A stretch of DNA of 64,000 nt from Treponema sp. (GCA_031257195.1 JAIRPD010000097.1:1-64000); one strand, 5' to 3'. Numbered from the stretch's first letter, positions 26,175-39,310 are shown. Numbers and translations: made by a program. Notes: generated by a model not told the origin, from the letters alone.

Positions 26175-27701
26175 TCACCGGGCGTATTCCGTAATCCGGG
26201 TTTCCCGGATAATCGTTACCTTGATCCTGCCGGGATAGCTCAGGTCCGTCTCTATCTTCCTGGCGATGTCCTTGGCCAGATACCGGGACTGTTCCTCGCT
26301 GATGGCGCTGTTGTTAACAATGATCCGCAGTTCCCGCCCGGCCTGGATGGCAAAGGCCTTGTCTACCCCGTTAAAGCCCGCGGCGATGTTTTCCAGGTTT
26401 TCCAGCCGCTTGATGTAGTTGTCCAGGGTTTCTTTCCGGGCGCCGGGCCGGGCGGCGCTGATCGCGTCGGCAATCTGCACCAGCACGGACTCGACGCAGG
26501 AGGGCTCAATGTCGTTATGATGGCTCCCCACGGCGTTGATCACCCGGGGGTCCTCCCCCATTTTCCGGGCCATGTCCATACCCAGTTCCGCGTGGTTCAG
26601 GTCCGAGTCCGATTCGGCCCCCTTACCTATGTCGTGGAGCAGGGCGCCGCGCTTGGCCAGTTCCCGGTTTACCCCCAGTTCCGCGGCCAGGACCCCGGCG
26701 ATGATCGCCACTTCCTTGGAATGGGTCAGCACGTTTTGGCCGTAGCTGGTACGAAAGTAAAGCCGCCCCAGGGCGCGGATCGCCTCCTGGCTGATGTTGT
26801 GGATCCCCACGTCAAAGAGGACCTTTTCGCCTTCCTCGAAGATCTTCTGGGAAATATCCTTGCTGGCCTTGGAAACCACCTCCTCTATGCGGGCGGGGTG
26901 GATCCGGCCGTCCACGATAAGCCGCTCCAAAGAGACCCGGGCGATTTCCCGGCGCACCGGGTCAAAGCAGGAGATAACCACCGCCTCCGGGGTGTCGTCG
27001 ATGATGATGTCCACCCCCGTAAGGGTTTCCAGGGTGCGGATATTCCGGCCCTCCCGGCCTATGATCCGGCCCTTCATCTCGTCGTTGGGGAGGGTTACGG
27101 TAGCCACCGTTACGTCCCCGGTTACCTCCGTGGCGAGCCGCTGGATAGTGGCGACCAGGATATCCTTGGCCTTCTTTTCCGCCGCCAGGCTGGCTTCCTG
27201 CTCGATCTTGTTGATCAGCCCCTGGGCGTCGTGCTTGGCGTCATTCTCCAGGTCGGCGATGATCAGCGCCTTGGCCTCGTCTATCGTGAGGCCGGAAATC
27301 CGTTCCAGCTCCCCCCGGTAACGTTCCTCTTCCTTGTCCAGCTCCGCCTCACGGTCCGCGATTCGCCTGTTTTTTTCGGCGAATTGCTGCTCGATCTTCT
27401 CAATTTGAGCGGTCTTTTTCTCTAGCGCTTCCTCTTTTTGTAAAACGCGGCGTTCATACCGCTGCAGTTCTGCCCTGCGTTCCCGAGTTTCCCTCTCCTG
27501 CTGGTTGCGTTCACGGATAACCTGTTCTTTCGCCTCAAGAAGTATCTCCTTCTTTTTAGCCTCAGCTTCTTTTATCGCATCCTGTTTTATACGTTCGGCG
27601 CGCTGCTCCGACGCTGTCAGTTGAAATCTGGCGTACAGCCATCTTATAATCCAGCCTAAGGTTAACCCGGCAAGAGGGAGGATTATATAAAAAATCCACA
27701 T
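26175..27701 (-). CDS. rny: Ribonuclease Y
   Basis: A 508-residue membrane-anchored endoribonuclease that starts mRNA decay. There is one N-terminal transmembrane helix (about residues 3-22), a long charged coiled coil (about 25-200), a KH domain with the G-R-E-G-R-N-I-R-T-L-E motif, and an HD domain with H-D-I-G-K-G. The length is typical. The SD AAGGGG stands before the ATG. A candidate promoter (TTGACA at 27768-27763) lies upstream next to a 12-bp palindrome. Confidence 0.97.
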   Translation of the reverse strand: MWIFYIILPLAGLTLGWIIRWLYARFQLTASEQRAERIKQDAIKEAEAKKKEILLEAKEQVIRERNQQERETRERRAELQRYERRVLQKEEALEKKTAQIEKIEQQFAEKNRRIADREAELDKEEERYRGELERISGLTIDEAKALIIADLENDAKHDAQGLINKIEQEASLAAEKKAKDILVATIQRLATEVTGDVTVATVTLPNDEMKGRIIGREGRNIRTLETLTGVDIIIDDTPEAVVISCFDPVRREIARVSLERLIVDGRIHPARIEEVVSKASKDISQKIFEEGEKVLFDVGIHNISQEAIRALGRLYFRTSYGQNVLTHSKEVAIIAGVLAAELGVNRELAKRGALLHDIGKGAESDSDLNHAELGMDMARKMGEDPRVINAVGSHHNDIEPSCVESVLVQIADAISAARPGARKETLDNYIKRLENLENIAAGFNGVDKAFAIQAGRELRIIVNNSAISEEQSRYLAKDIARKIETDLSYPGRIKVTIIRETRITEYAR

Positions 27702-27739
27702 ACCATGCCCCTTACCGTTGTTACTGTAATGCTGGATTG

Positions 27740-27768
27740 ATGGTATACCATACCCGGAGGTTTGTCAA
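27740..27768 (-). promoter_or_regulatory. Promoter region of rny-ymdB with a short palindrome
   Basis: Consensus TTGACA lies at 27768-27763 on the - strand. The 12-bp perfect palindrome ATGGTATACCAT (27740-27751) supplies the -10 region (TATACC at 15 bases or TACCAT at 17). The palindrome could be a repressor site or just a strong extended -10. Confidence 0.45.
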
Positions 27769-27794
27769 TACCGCCGTTGGTAAAAATGACACAA

Positions 27795-30203
27795 TCAGGC
27801 GATAATCTTGTCCGGGGCGAGGTATTTTTCGAGGGTCAGCTTAAGGTCCTTTATCATGATCGGTTTGGGGATAAAGTCGTCCATCCCCGCCCGGATATAG
27901 GTTTCCCGGACCCCGGAAAGGGCGTTGGCGCTGAGGGCGATAATGATCAGCCGGGTAAAACGGTTCCCCAGGGACCGGATCTGCTGGGCCGCCTCGATCC
28001 CGTCCATGCCGGGCATCATGTGGTCCATAAACACGATGTCGTAGTCCTGTTTTTGTACCATGGCGATGGCCTCTTCCCCGCTCTGGGCGGTGTGGACCTC
28101 CGCCCCATAGCGCTTGAGCAGGCCCTCGGCCACCATACGGTTTACCTGGTTGTCGTCCACCACCAGGATCAGGGCGTTCCTGACCATAAAGGAACCGCCG
28201 TCTTCCCGGATCTGCCGCGGTTCGTAGTTTTTTTTGCCGTTCAGGATTCCCGCCAGGTGGGTGATCAGCACGGGCCGGTTGAGGACATTGGGGATTTCCC
28301 GGTCGTACTTTTCCACTATCTCTTTGATGAGGACAAATTTGCCGTTCCGGCCGTCCTCCTCAAAGAACTCCCTAAAACTTTCCTTGGCGGCGTTGTCAAA
28401 GATCACATAGCTGTAGTCCCGTTCCTGGTACGCCCGCCGGGCCGCGCCCAGGTCCGTGCAAAGGGTATGGTAAACATTCAGCTCCTGGAGCATGAATTTC
28501 ATGGCCTCGGCGTTGTACGCGTTCGATTCGTAAACCAGAACCCGCAGGACCTCCGGCTTGTCCACCGCGGCCAGGAAACCCGCCCTTTTGCCGGGGCAGA
28601 CCACGTAAAAAGAAAACGTTGTTCCCTGGCCATAGACGCTGTTTACGGCGATTTCCCCGCCCATCAGTTCCACCAGCCGCCGGCTTATGGCCAGCCCCAG
28701 GCCGGTTCCCTCCACATTGCGGTCCCTGTGGGAATCCAGCTGCTGGAATTCGGTAAAGAGCTGGCCCAGTTCCTCTTTTTTCATCCCCTGACCCGTGTCG
28801 CTGATCTCGAAACAAAGGCGGTAGGCTTCCTGGAGGGAGGCGCCCCCGGGCAAGTTTTCCGTCCAGGCCTTAAGGGAAACCATCCCCCGCTGGGTAAATT
28901 TAACGGCGTTATTGAGGATGTTGATCAGGCACTGCTTAAGCCGCAGTTCGTCGTTGACCATTACCGGGGGCACGTTCCTGGAAATAGCGGCCACCAGGGC
29001 GATTCCCTTTTCGCTGGACTTGATGTTGATCACGTTCAGGGTGTCGTTGATCAGGGACATAAAGTCGAAGGGCTTAAGGACCACCTCCATTTTTTGGGCG
29101 TCGATCTTGGAAAAGTCCAATATATCGTTGATAATGCGGAGCAGGCTCAGGGCGGAGCCCTTGATCGTGTCCGCCCGGGTTATCTGCTCCCTGCTTAAGG
29201 GGTTAGAGAGCATCAGGTCCGTCATCCCAATAATGGCGTTCATGGGGGTGCGGATTTCGTGGCTCATGTTGGCCAGGAAATTACTCTTTGCCCGGTTGGC
29301 GGACTCGGCGTCGTTTTTCGCCTCGATGATCGACGTAATATCCGTCCACTCAAAGAGCCGGGCTATTTTTCCCGCCACCAGCTGGGAGGACCGGAGGAGG
29401 AAGTACTGGAGAGTTTCCCCCTGATCAAGGGAAAACTGCCGTTCCACATAGCCGGTCTGTTCCATAATTTCCTGGAAAAGCATCCGCATTTCCTTCGTGG
29501 GCAGCAGGTCCAGCAGGGGCCGCTGGTAAACGTGGGCCTTATCGTCAATGCTGAGCCAGGCCGCCAGGGAATCGCTTAAATACTCCACCTCCGCGTCGTT
29601 GTTGATGATCAGTATGTAGGAAACGGTGGTTTCCATAAGGACATTGAAGGCCAGCCCCGACTTTTCCACATTGGCGACGATGTTCCTTAGAAAGCGGTTA
29701 AAGCCATAGAGGAACAGGCCCGCGAGCAGGTAAGCCGCCAGCGTTACCTCCCCGGCAAAGACGAACCCGTCTTCTCCCAAAAGGGGAAACTGGACTACCA
29801 GAATCAGCGCCGCCAGGATTAGGCTGGTGATGACAAAGGCTTTTAAAAAACTCCGGCCATCCACAGAAGAAACGTTTACGATTAAGTTAATAAAGATAAG
29901 GAAATAGTAAAACCGGTCTCCCCCCAGGATGACGGCGGTGATGGTGGCGGTACAGAAAAACGCGGTGGTGGAGATCCAGGAGATGGTATGCCGTGAAAGA
30001 CCGCTGAAATAAAAGAGCCAGGTATGAAAGATCGCGATCAATAGGATCGAGGAGGCCCTCACAGCAAGATCGCGAAGGTTCACGGCGATCCAAAGGTCAA
30101 ACATCAGGGCGACAACAAGGTACATTCCCAGGGCCACGTAGCTGATTATTCCCACATAGCGGATGGCCCATTGGTGATCGTACAGGCTGGAGGCTTTTTT
30201 CAC
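27795..30203 (-). CDS. Hybrid sensor histidine kinase with receiver domain
   Basis: An 802-residue membrane kinase. The first 190 residues hold about six transmembrane helices. A PAS-like region (about 195-295) is followed by HisKA with phosphoacceptor His315 ([11 protein letters not shown]), HATPase_c (N-A-V-K-F-T; D-T-G-Q-G-M; G-T-G-L-G-L-A) and a C-terminal receiver with Asp727 ([11 protein letters not shown]). It lacks its own HPt domain. An HPt protein lies two genes downstream in the same operon, so a phosphorelay is likely. Its start overlaps nothing, and its stop is at 27795, near rny. Confidence 0.94.
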   Translation of the reverse strand: MKKASSLYDHQWAIRYVGIISYVALGMYLVVALMFDLWIAVNLRDLAVRASSILLIAIFHTWLFYFSGLSRHTISWISTTAFFCTATITAVILGGDRFYYFLIFINLIVNVSSVDGRSFLKAFVITSLILAALILVVQFPLLGEDGFVFAGEVTLAAYLLAGLFLYGFNRFLRNIVANVEKSGLAFNVLMETTVSYILIINNDAEVEYLSDSLAAWLSIDDKAHVYQRPLLDLLPTKEMRMLFQEIMEQTGYVERQFSLDQGETLQYFLLRSSQLVAGKIARLFEWTDITSIIEAKNDAESANRAKSNFLANMSHEIRTPMNAIIGMTDLMLSNPLSREQITRADTIKGSALSLLRIINDILDFSKIDAQKMEVVLKPFDFMSLINDTLNVINIKSSEKGIALVAAISRNVPPVMVNDELRLKQCLINILNNAVKFTQRGMVSLKAWTENLPGGASLQEAYRLCFEISDTGQGMKKEELGQLFTEFQQLDSHRDRNVEGTGLGLAISRRLVELMGGEIAVNSVYGQGTTFSFYVVCPGKRAGFLAAVDKPEVLRVLVYESNAYNAEAMKFMLQELNVYHTLCTDLGAARRAYQERDYSYVIFDNAAKESFREFFEEDGRNGKFVLIKEIVEKYDREIPNVLNRPVLITHLAGILNGKKNYEPRQIREDGGSFMVRNALILVVDDNQVNRMVAEGLLKRYGAEVHTAQSGEEAIAMVQKQDYDIVFMDHMMPGMDGIEAAQQIRSLGNRFTRLIIIALSANALSGVRETYIRAGMDDFIPKPIMIKDLKLTLEKYLAPDKIIA

Positions 30204-31144
30204 CGGGATTCCTCCGGGCCGGGGGAGACGCCCCAGGGACAGACAAAATCCAGCGACCGGGGAAAAACCTCGAATTCTATGGAGGTGTTGTAAAAAAATT
30301 CACCATCCAGGATGATGGTCATGGTAGAACGGGAGGAGATCCGGACCTTTTTGCGGCGGTACCGGCTGATGTAGGCCGGCCATTTGTGATAGCGGCCCCG
30401 CTCATAATCGGCTATCACCGCGGCAAGCTTGATCCGGGGTATGGGCTTGATCATAAACAGGTCCAGGTATCCGTCGTTAATCGAGGCCCCCGGGGCGGGC
30501 CGCAGGCCTTCCGCGTAGGCGGGGGCGTTGGTTATCAGGATACTGATCAGTTCCCCCTCGTATTCCAGGTCTTCCCCCTCAAGGCGGAAGGACTGGGCGC
30601 TGTTTTTTAACAGGTTTTGGCCCAGCCCCATGGCCATATAACAGGCGCTCCGGGGCAGCATTCTGAATTTATCCGCCAGAACCTCTCCCTGGCGCAGAGC
30701 CTCGGCCTCGCCGCCTATCAGGGCGTGGATGACCGCGTAGTGGTGGCCCGCCCGGATCGTGTCGATGGTAACCACCGGGGACAGGCTTAGCCGCTTGATC
30801 GACCGGAAGAACCGCAGGCTGTTTTTGCCCCCAAAGGCGGAGATCAGGGAATTGTCCCCCCCCAGGGGATACCAGGCTATCTGCGCGTTGGGCAGCCCCA
30901 CCACCCCATTGATCACCTCGAAGAGGAGGCCGTCGCCCCCAAGGACATAGACCCGGGTTATCTCCCTGGCGCCGCTGACCTGGCTCAGCACATAACCGGA
31001 GGCGTCCCGTTTCCACTGGGTTTTATGGATAGCGAACTCCACATGGGACCGGCCGCTAAAGTGGTTTTGTATTTCCCCCTCAAGCTCATCAACCCTGCCC
31101 TGAATTCGCCGCGCCTTGGGGTTGATGATAAAGAGATGCTTCAT
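30200..31144 (-). CDS. Diacylglycerol kinase-like protein with altered nucleotide motif
   Basis: A 314-residue protein of the DAGK catalytic/sphingosine-kinase fold. N-P-K-A at the N-terminus, G-G-D-G near residue 74, D-G-Y-L-D-L and I-L-D-G-E near the end support the family. However the usual G-G-D-G-T-x-N-E is G-G-D-G-L-L-F-E, and the P-x-G-T-x-N-D-F motif is P-L-G-G-D-N-S-L, so two nucleotide/substrate positions differ. It overlaps both operon neighbours by 4 bp. It may phosphorylate a membrane lipid, or be a divergent or non-kinase member serving the phosphorelay. Confidence 0.78.
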   Translation of the reverse strand: MKHLFIINPKARRIQGRVDELEGEIQNHFSGRSHVEFAIHKTQWKRDASGYVLSQVSGAREITRVYVLGGDGLLFEVINGVVGLPNAQIAWYPLGGDNSLISAFGGKNSLRFFRSIKRLSLSPVVTIDTIRAGHHYAVIHALIGGEAEALRQGEVLADKFRMLPRSACYMAMGLGQNLLKNSAQSFRLEGEDLEYEGELISILITNAPAYAEGLRPAPGASINDGYLDLFMIKPIPRIKLAAVIADYERGRYHKWPAYISRYRRKKVRISSRSTMTIILDGEFFYNTSIEFEVFPRSLDFVCPWGVSPGPEESR

Positions 31145-32688
31145 GGCCGGGATCCTTCCCCCGCCCGGCCAGCCGCTTCCAGCAGGGTGGAAATTTTTTC
31201 CATGGCGTCGTCGTATTCAATATTGTCCAGGTCTTTTTTAAGGGCCTCCAGGTTTTTCCCAATCTCCCCTTCCCAGACCCAGACGTTCATGGGGGCAAGC
31301 AGGGCGGCCGCCCCGGCGGCGTCGAAATCGCCGCAGACCTTTTGGACCTGTTCCAGGGTTTTCGCCAGTTCCTTTGGGTCCCCCCGCTGGGAGGGACTTT
31401 CCCGCGAGGGAAAAAGGGCCGCCAGGTTCCGGGAAAACCCCCGCAGGCGTTCCTCAAAGTCCGGGTAGTTTTCCCCGCAGTAGGCGGCGTCGTCGGATTT
31501 GGCGGAAAATTCCAGCTGCCGGGCCTCGTCTCCCAGGGAATCGGCCCCAATGGTATACAGGGCCGATTTCATGCCGTGGATTTCCACGGCAAAGGCGGCC
31601 AGGTCGGAAACGTGGAGGTTTCGCGTTTTTTGTATCCCCTGGGCGATTGACCCCACCGTTACCCGCAGCAGTTCCGCGTACTGCTCTTCTTCGCCGCCCA
31701 CAAGGCTTAAACCCCGGTCCACGTTAAGACCCGGGATTGTCCGGGCCTTTACTAAAAGGGGACCGGCCTCTTCCGGGGAAAGGGCCCCAAGCCCGGCGAG
31801 GGGACTTTCCGGCGGAGCGCCGGACCCGCCGCTTTCCTCCTCCCCGGAAAAATCCCTGGCCCTGGGGGCGGGTTTTTCCTGGCGCCAGCGGTGGTCCAGA
31901 AGATACGCGAGGGTGTCGCCGATAAAGAGCAGGGTTGTGTCGTCATGGATAAACGCTTCTTCTTTTTTCCCCTCCAAAATAACATAGCCCCTCAGGACGC
32001 CCTCCGTCCGGAGGGCCAGGACGCACAGCGACTGGGTTTGTTCATCCACGAAGGAAAGCCCGGCGTTTTGAAGGGTCCCCCGGTTCATGGTAAGGTGCTT
32101 CCGGTCCCCCAGAAGCTTAGCCGCCTGGCCGTGGCCGGTGAATTCGTCCTTTTTCCCCTCGCCGAAGGAAAGGGGGTACGCCGCGGCGAGTTTGGGGCTG
32201 GCGTCCATAATCAAGACCAGGGCCGCCTTAAATACCTCAAAGTACTCCGCCACCGCCGTCAAAAGGGAATTAAAGGCCTCCTCCAGGGAATCGGTCCGGT
32301 AGAGGGCGTAATGGATACCCAGGAGGGTTTCGAACCGGTCCTGGTAGCGCCGCTGAACGATCCTGTCCGTCCGGAACTGTTCCGCCACGCGGATAAGGGA
32401 TTTGGTAAGCAGCCCCAGCTCGTCCTTCCTCTTGCAGGGTTCCAAAAAGACATCCATGTTTCCCGCGGCCAGTTCCTCGCTGCTCCTGGTCAGCTGTTTT
32501 AAGGGATCGGAGATTCCCCAGATAAGGTAGATCACCAACAGGGAAAAGATAATCGCGCCGGCGGGCAGAACGGGGGAAACGCCCCGGAACTCCCCCAGGT
32601 TAAGCAGGAAAAACCCCACGTTAAGGACCAGAAAGAGAAGCACCACCAGGAACAGCGCCTTGCCGCGGATGGAGTTTTTTATACTCAT
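31141..32688 (-). CDS. Membrane HAMP-GAF-like protein with HPt domain
   Basis: A 515-residue protein with two N-terminal helices (about residues 12-32 and 40-60). A HAMP-like linker (S-D-P-L-K-Q-L-T-R-S-S-E-E-L-A-A-G-N-M) and a GAF-like region (about 115-260) follow. The C-terminal half has an HPt helix bundle centred on E-I-H-G-M-K-S-A-L-Y, with His371 as likely phosphoacceptor. No kinase catalytic domain is seen. It overlaps the HD-GYP gene and the lipid-kinase-like gene by 4 bp each. I infer that it carries phosphate between the hybrid kinase and the HD-GYP regulator. Confidence 0.75.
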   Translation of the reverse strand: MSIKNSIRGKALFLVVLLFLVLNVGFFLLNLGEFRGVSPVLPAGAIIFSLLVIYLIWGISDPLKQLTRSSEELAAGNMDVFLEPCKRKDELGLLTKSLIRVAEQFRTDRIVQRRYQDRFETLLGIHYALYRTDSLEEAFNSLLTAVAEYFEVFKAALVLIMDASPKLAAAYPLSFGEGKKDEFTGHGQAAKLLGDRKHLTMNRGTLQNAGLSFVDEQTQSLCVLALRTEGVLRGYVILEGKKEEAFIHDDTTLLFIGDTLAYLLDHRWRQEKPAPRARDFSGEEESGGSGAPPESPLAGLGALSPEEAGPLLVKARTIPGLNVDRGLSLVGGEEEQYAELLRVTVGSIAQGIQKTRNLHVSDLAAFAVEIHGMKSALYTIGADSLGDEARQLEFSAKSDDAAYCGENYPDFEERLRGFSRNLAALFPSRESPSQRGDPKELAKTLEQVQKVCGDFDAAGAAALLAPMNVWVWEGEIGKNLEALKKDLDNIEYDDAMEKISTLLEAAGRAGEGSRP

Positions 32689-33728
32689 CCCGCGGCCTCG
32701 GGTTTGGCGGACCGCCTTTTAGCCACCTCCTCCATTCCCTTGTGCACGGTCTCAAAGGCGTCGATGATTCGGGGATCGAAGTGAGTACCCTTGCCCGCTA
32801 TGATAAGGTTGTAGGCTTCCTGGGGGCTCATGGCGTTGCGGTAGATCCTGTCCGCCACCACGGCGTCGTACACATCCGCCACCGCCATAAGCCGGGAGCA
32901 GAGGGGAATCTCCTCCCCCTTAAGGCCATGGGGATACCCCGTGCCGTTATACTTTTCATGGTGGCCCTCGGCGATAAGCTCGGCGTATTTAAGGTAGGAC
33001 TGGGTCGGGGTCCGCTCGTACATGGTTTTAAGGATCCCCGCCCCTATGGTGGTGTGGGCCTTCATGGCGTTAAATTCCGCGTCGTCCAGCCTGCCCGGTT
33101 TAAGGAGTATGGAATCGCTGATCCCGATTTTGCCGACATCGTGGAGCAGGGTGGCGCGGATGATCAGGTCCAGTTCCTTTTCGTTCAGTTCCCCCGCGAA
33201 ACTCCCCCGCGTCAGCAGTTCCTGGCCCAGCATGGAAACGTAGATCCGGGTGCGTTGTACATGGTCGCCGGTACTTTTGTCCCTCCTTTCGATCATCTCC
33301 GAAAAGGAAAGGACAATGCTGTCCTCCAGCTCTTTGACGGTTTCCTCCAGGTGGTACTGGTAACGGGCAAAGTTCAGGTGAATCCGCAGCCGGTGGAGGA
33401 GGATGCTCTTTTCCACCGGTTTGGTGATAAAATCCACCACCCCCGATTCCAGGGCCCGGATTTCCGTAACCGCGTCATGGTTCGCGGTCAGGAAGATTAC
33501 CGGGATTCGGTTGATCACGAGGGTATCTTTGATCCGGCGCAGGGTTTCAAAACCGTCCATTTCCGGCATATTCACATCCAAAAGGATCAAGTCGGGAACG
33601 CGCTGTACACAGATCTGCAGGGCCTGGGCGCCCGACTTTGCCAGCAAAACCTGGTACTGTTCCGAAAGCTGCATTTGGATGCTTTTTAAATTGGTAATAT
33701 TGTCGTCCACCACTAGTATCTGGTCCAT
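32685..33728 (-). CDS. REC-HD-GYP response regulator, c-di-GMP phosphodiesterase
   Basis: A 347-residue cytoplasmic regulator. The receiver (residues 3-120) has D8-D9 and phosphoacceptor Asp51 (L-L-D-V-N-M-P-E-M-D-G). The HD-GYP domain follows from about 160, with L-L-H-D-V-G-K-I-G, H-T-T-I-G-A and G-H-H-E-K-Y-N-G-T-G-Y-P. Such proteins hydrolyse cyclic di-GMP. The ATG at 33728 has GGAGG 7 bases upstream and is preferred to 33743. A strong extended -10 (TGGTATAGT) precedes it, so it is the first gene of the four-gene signalling operon. Confidence 0.94.
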   Translation of the reverse strand: MDQILVVDDNITNLKSIQMQLSEQYQVLLAKSGAQALQICVQRVPDLILLDVNMPEMDGFETLRRIKDTLVINRIPVIFLTANHDAVTEIRALESGVVDFITKPVEKSILLHRLRIHLNFARYQYHLEETVKELEDSIVLSFSEMIERRDKSTGDHVQRTRIYVSMLGQELLTRGSFAGELNEKELDLIIRATLLHDVGKIGISDSILLKPGRLDDAEFNAMKAHTTIGAGILKTMYERTPTQSYLKYAELIAEGHHEKYNGTGYPHGLKGEEIPLCSRLMAVADVYDAVVADRIYRNAMSPQEAYNLIIAGKGTHFDPRIIDAFETVHKGMEEVAKRRSAKPEAAG

Positions 33729-36647
<2,919 letters not shown>

Positions 36648-36683
36648 AGGCCAATCCCAGGGACACCGTTATACGGACGCCCG

Positions 36684-37166
36684 TCAATCGTCACCGGATT
36701 TGTTTTCATCGATATTGATCGAAAGGTTGATCGTTTCGTCCCCAAAGATCCTGAACGGGATGCAGAGAAGCCTGGTCCGGGCGTCGGGGATAACAACCAG
36801 GTGGGCCTTTCCGTGGATCACCCGGGGAAGGGAAATGATGATTCTGAACATGTTTTCCAGGTTTCGTTTAACGTTACCCGTGATAATGTTAACGATTTCC
36901 CCCACGGCGTCCACCATGTCGTCGGTAACAATGGTTCCCTGGATGCCCGTTAAAATACCGGTGATCTTGGAGGCGGTGGCGTTTTTCATGGAAAGGGCCA
37001 CCATGCCCCTAACCTCCCCGGTAAGGGCGATAAGTCCGGAAATGTCCCAGTTTAAAAAAGCCTCTTTTCCCGCGAAATAAGCCCGTTCCGGGGTTATTTC
37101 GCGGCGTACAAAATCCCTAAAAACCGAGGTAGTAACCTGCACAAAAGGCTGAATATACTGCTCCAT
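36684..37166 (-). CDS. cheX: CheX chemotaxis phosphatase
   Basis: A 160-residue protein of the CheC/CheX/FliY superfamily. The helix D-A-V-G-E-I-V-N-I-I-T-G-N contains the E-x-x-N pair used to dephosphorylate CheY-P, and the N-terminus F-V-Q-V-T-T-S-V-F matches CheX. Length is standard. No other chemotaxis gene is adjacent. It has its own promoter (37205-37233) and SD CTGGAG. CheX is a known component of spirochaete motility control. Confidence 0.92.
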   Translation of the reverse strand: MEQYIQPFVQVTTSVFRDFVRREITPERAYFAGKEAFLNWDISGLIALTGEVRGMVALSMKNATASKITGILTGIQGTIVTDDMVDAVGEIVNIITGNVKRNLENMFRIIISLPRVIHGKAHLVVIPDARTRLLCIPFRIFGDETINLSINIDENKSGDD

Positions 37167-37204
37167 ACTACTCCAGGCGGTTTAATTTACTTACCTTAAT
37201 AAAC

Positions 37205-37233
37205 AGTATAACGCGAAACGGAAAACCCAACAA
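37205..37233 (-). promoter_or_regulatory. Promoter of cheX
   Basis: On the - strand TTGTTG (37233-37228) and TATACT (37210-37205) are spaced by 17. The expected start leaves a leader of about 31 bases with SD CTGGAG before the 37166 start. Confidence 0.5.
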
Positions 37234-37282
37234 GAACCGCCCGGATCGCCATTATAACCAAAAGCGGCCGGTCCGGTGTTTG

Positions 37283-37301
37283 ACAAAATCGCGGATTTTG
37301 T
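37283..37301 (-). terminator. Hairpin just after htpG
   Basis: ACAAAATC and GATTTTGT flank a 3-base loop, forming a perfect 8-bp stem that starts 5 bases after the htpG stop. There is no T tract after it on the - strand. It may protect or end the htpG mRNA. Confidence 0.4.
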
Positions 37302-37305
37302 ACGC

Positions 37306-39264
37306 CTAGCTTGAAAGCAGCCGGTTCAGCCGTTTGACAAAATCCGCGGGGTCCTTCAGCTTTATCCCCTCCGCCAGCAGGGCCTCTCCCAGCAGGACCT
37401 CCGCCACATCGGCAATACGCTCCCCGTCTTCGGCGTCTTTAAGGCCCGCCACAATGGGGTGTTCCCCGTTTACCTCCAAAATCGGCTTGATCTCCGGCGT
37501 ATCTTCCTGACCCATGGCCTTGAGCATCTGGGCCATCCGCATACTGGGATCATTCTCATCCGCCACGATGCAGGAGGGGGAGTCGTGGAGCCGCCAGGAA
37601 AGCTTAACATCCTTAACCTGATCCCCCAGGGCCTTCTTGATCTTTTCGATAACCGGCCCGGCCTCTTTCTCCGCCTTCTTGTCCTGCTTTTCCCCCAGCT
37701 CCTCATCGGCGCCAGTCCGGTTTACCGCTTTTAAGTCCCAGCTCTTGGACTCCATTTTGCCGTCAACCCCCGGCAGTTCCTTCCGGTAACTGTGAAGAGC
37801 GGGAATCACGATGTCGTCGATCTCGTCGTCCATGATCAGGACTTCGATGTTTTTGGCCCTGTAGGCTTCCAGAAGGGGCGACGCCCGGAGGGTCTTTTCA
37901 TTGGAGGCGAGCCCTCCTCCGGTAATATAGTAGATGTTTTTCTGATCCCCCTTCATCCGGGTAATGTAGTCCGCGAAACTGGTCCACCCGGCGGAACCAG
38001 GCGAACTCTCCACGGCGGTACTTTTAAAGCGCACCAGGTCCTGCAAAAGTTCCCGGTTGGCGAAATCCTGGTAAAGCCCTTCCTTGAGGGGCCGATTAAA
38101 TTCCCTCACAAAGGTTTCCCACTTTTGTTTGGCCTCGTCAGAACTCCCCGCGGCGTCGGCCAGGGCCTTGAATTCCCCCAAAAGCTTCTTTACCGAGGCG
38201 TTTTTGATGTTCATCAGGATCTTGTTCTGCTGAAGGATCTCCCGGCTGACGTTCAGGGGCAGGTCCTCCGAGTCGATTACCCCCCGGACAAAGCGAAGGT
38301 AGGGGGGCATAAGTTCCTTGTCGTCGTCGGTAATAAAGACCCGTTTAACGTAGAGCTTAACCCCGGGCCTGTAGTCCACATTGTACAGATCAAAGGGAGC
38401 CTTGGAGGGGATGTAAAACAGGGTGGAATACTCCAGGGTTCCCTCCGCCCTGGTGTGGACATAGTGGAGGGGCTCGCCGTCCCCATAGGCGATACCCTTG
38501 TAAAACTCCTTGTAATCCTCATCCTTCAACTCCGTTTTGGGACGCCGCCAAATCGCCTGGCCGGAGTTGATCCGCTCCGTTTTGGTTTTGCTCCCCTTTT
38601 CCTTGCCCTTGTCATCGTATTCTTTTTCATCGTAGGTCAGATAGATGGGGAAGGCCACGTGGTTGGAGTAGCGCTTGATAATATCTTCGATGGACCAGCG
38701 GTTGGCGTATTCCAGCCCCTCTTCGGTCAGGTAAAGGATCACCGCGGCGCCCTGCTCTTTCCGGGCGGCTTCGCCGGTAACCTCTTCGGTCTCGTAACTG
38801 TCCCTGCCTTCGCTGGACCACTTCCAGGTCTTGTCCTCCCCGGCCTTACGGCTTATCACCTCTATACGGTCCGCCGCCATAAAGGCCGAATAGAAACCCA
38901 CCCCGAACTGGCCGATAAGGTTGGAGTCCTTTTTCGCGCCCTCGCCAAGCCTTTCCAGAAAGGCCTTTGTCCCCGACCGGGCAATGGTTCCCAGGGATTC
39001 CCCCAGGTCCTCCTCGTTCATCCCTATACCGTTATCCGCCACCGTCAGGGTTTTGGCCTCCCGGTTAAAGGAAATATCAATCCGGGGCTCAAAACTAATC
39101 GATTTGTAAGCGTCCTCCGCCACGGTAAGGTACTTTAACTTATCCAGGGCGTCGGAGGCGTTGGAAACCAGCTCCCTAAGGAAGATCTCCCTGTTGGAGT
39201 AGAGGGAATGGATGATCAGGTGCAGAAGCTGACTTACCTCGGTCTGAAATTGATGTTGCGCCAT
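37306..39264 (-). CDS. htpG: Chaperone protein HtpG (Hsp90)
   Basis: A 652-residue cytoplasmic ATP-dependent chaperone. The N-terminal GHKL domain has R-E-L-V-S-N-A-S-D-A-L-D-K, D-N-G-I-G-M and G-Q-F-G-V-G-F-Y-S-A-F-M. The middle domain has N-V-S-R-E-I-L-Q, and the C-terminal dimerisation region is complete. Length is normal. SD ACAGGAAA precedes the ATG. It begins 46 bases after the HEAT-like gene and may be co-transcribed with it. Confidence 0.97.
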   Translation of the reverse strand: MAQHQFQTEVSQLLHLIIHSLYSNREIFLRELVSNASDALDKLKYLTVAEDAYKSISFEPRIDISFNREAKTLTVADNGIGMNEEDLGESLGTIARSGTKAFLERLGEGAKKDSNLIGQFGVGFYSAFMAADRIEVISRKAGEDKTWKWSSEGRDSYETEEVTGEAARKEQGAAVILYLTEEGLEYANRWSIEDIIKRYSNHVAFPIYLTYDEKEYDDKGKEKGSKTKTERINSGQAIWRRPKTELKDEDYKEFYKGIAYGDGEPLHYVHTRAEGTLEYSTLFYIPSKAPFDLYNVDYRPGVKLYVKRVFITDDDKELMPPYLRFVRGVIDSEDLPLNVSREILQQNKILMNIKNASVKKLLGEFKALADAAGSSDEAKQKWETFVREFNRPLKEGLYQDFANRELLQDLVRFKSTAVESSPGSAGWTSFADYITRMKGDQKNIYYITGGGLASNEKTLRASPLLEAYRAKNIEVLIMDDEIDDIVIPALHSYRKELPGVDGKMESKSWDLKAVNRTGADEELGEKQDKKAEKEAGPVIEKIKKALGDQVKDVKLSWRLHDSPSCIVADENDPSMRMAQMLKAMGQEDTPEIKPILEVNGEHPIVAGLKDAEDGERIADVAEVLLGEALLAEGIKLKDPADFVKRLNRLLSS

Positions 39265-39310
39265 TTTCGTTTCCTGTGTATGTATTTAAACCCGCATGAA
39301 ACCCCTTCCG

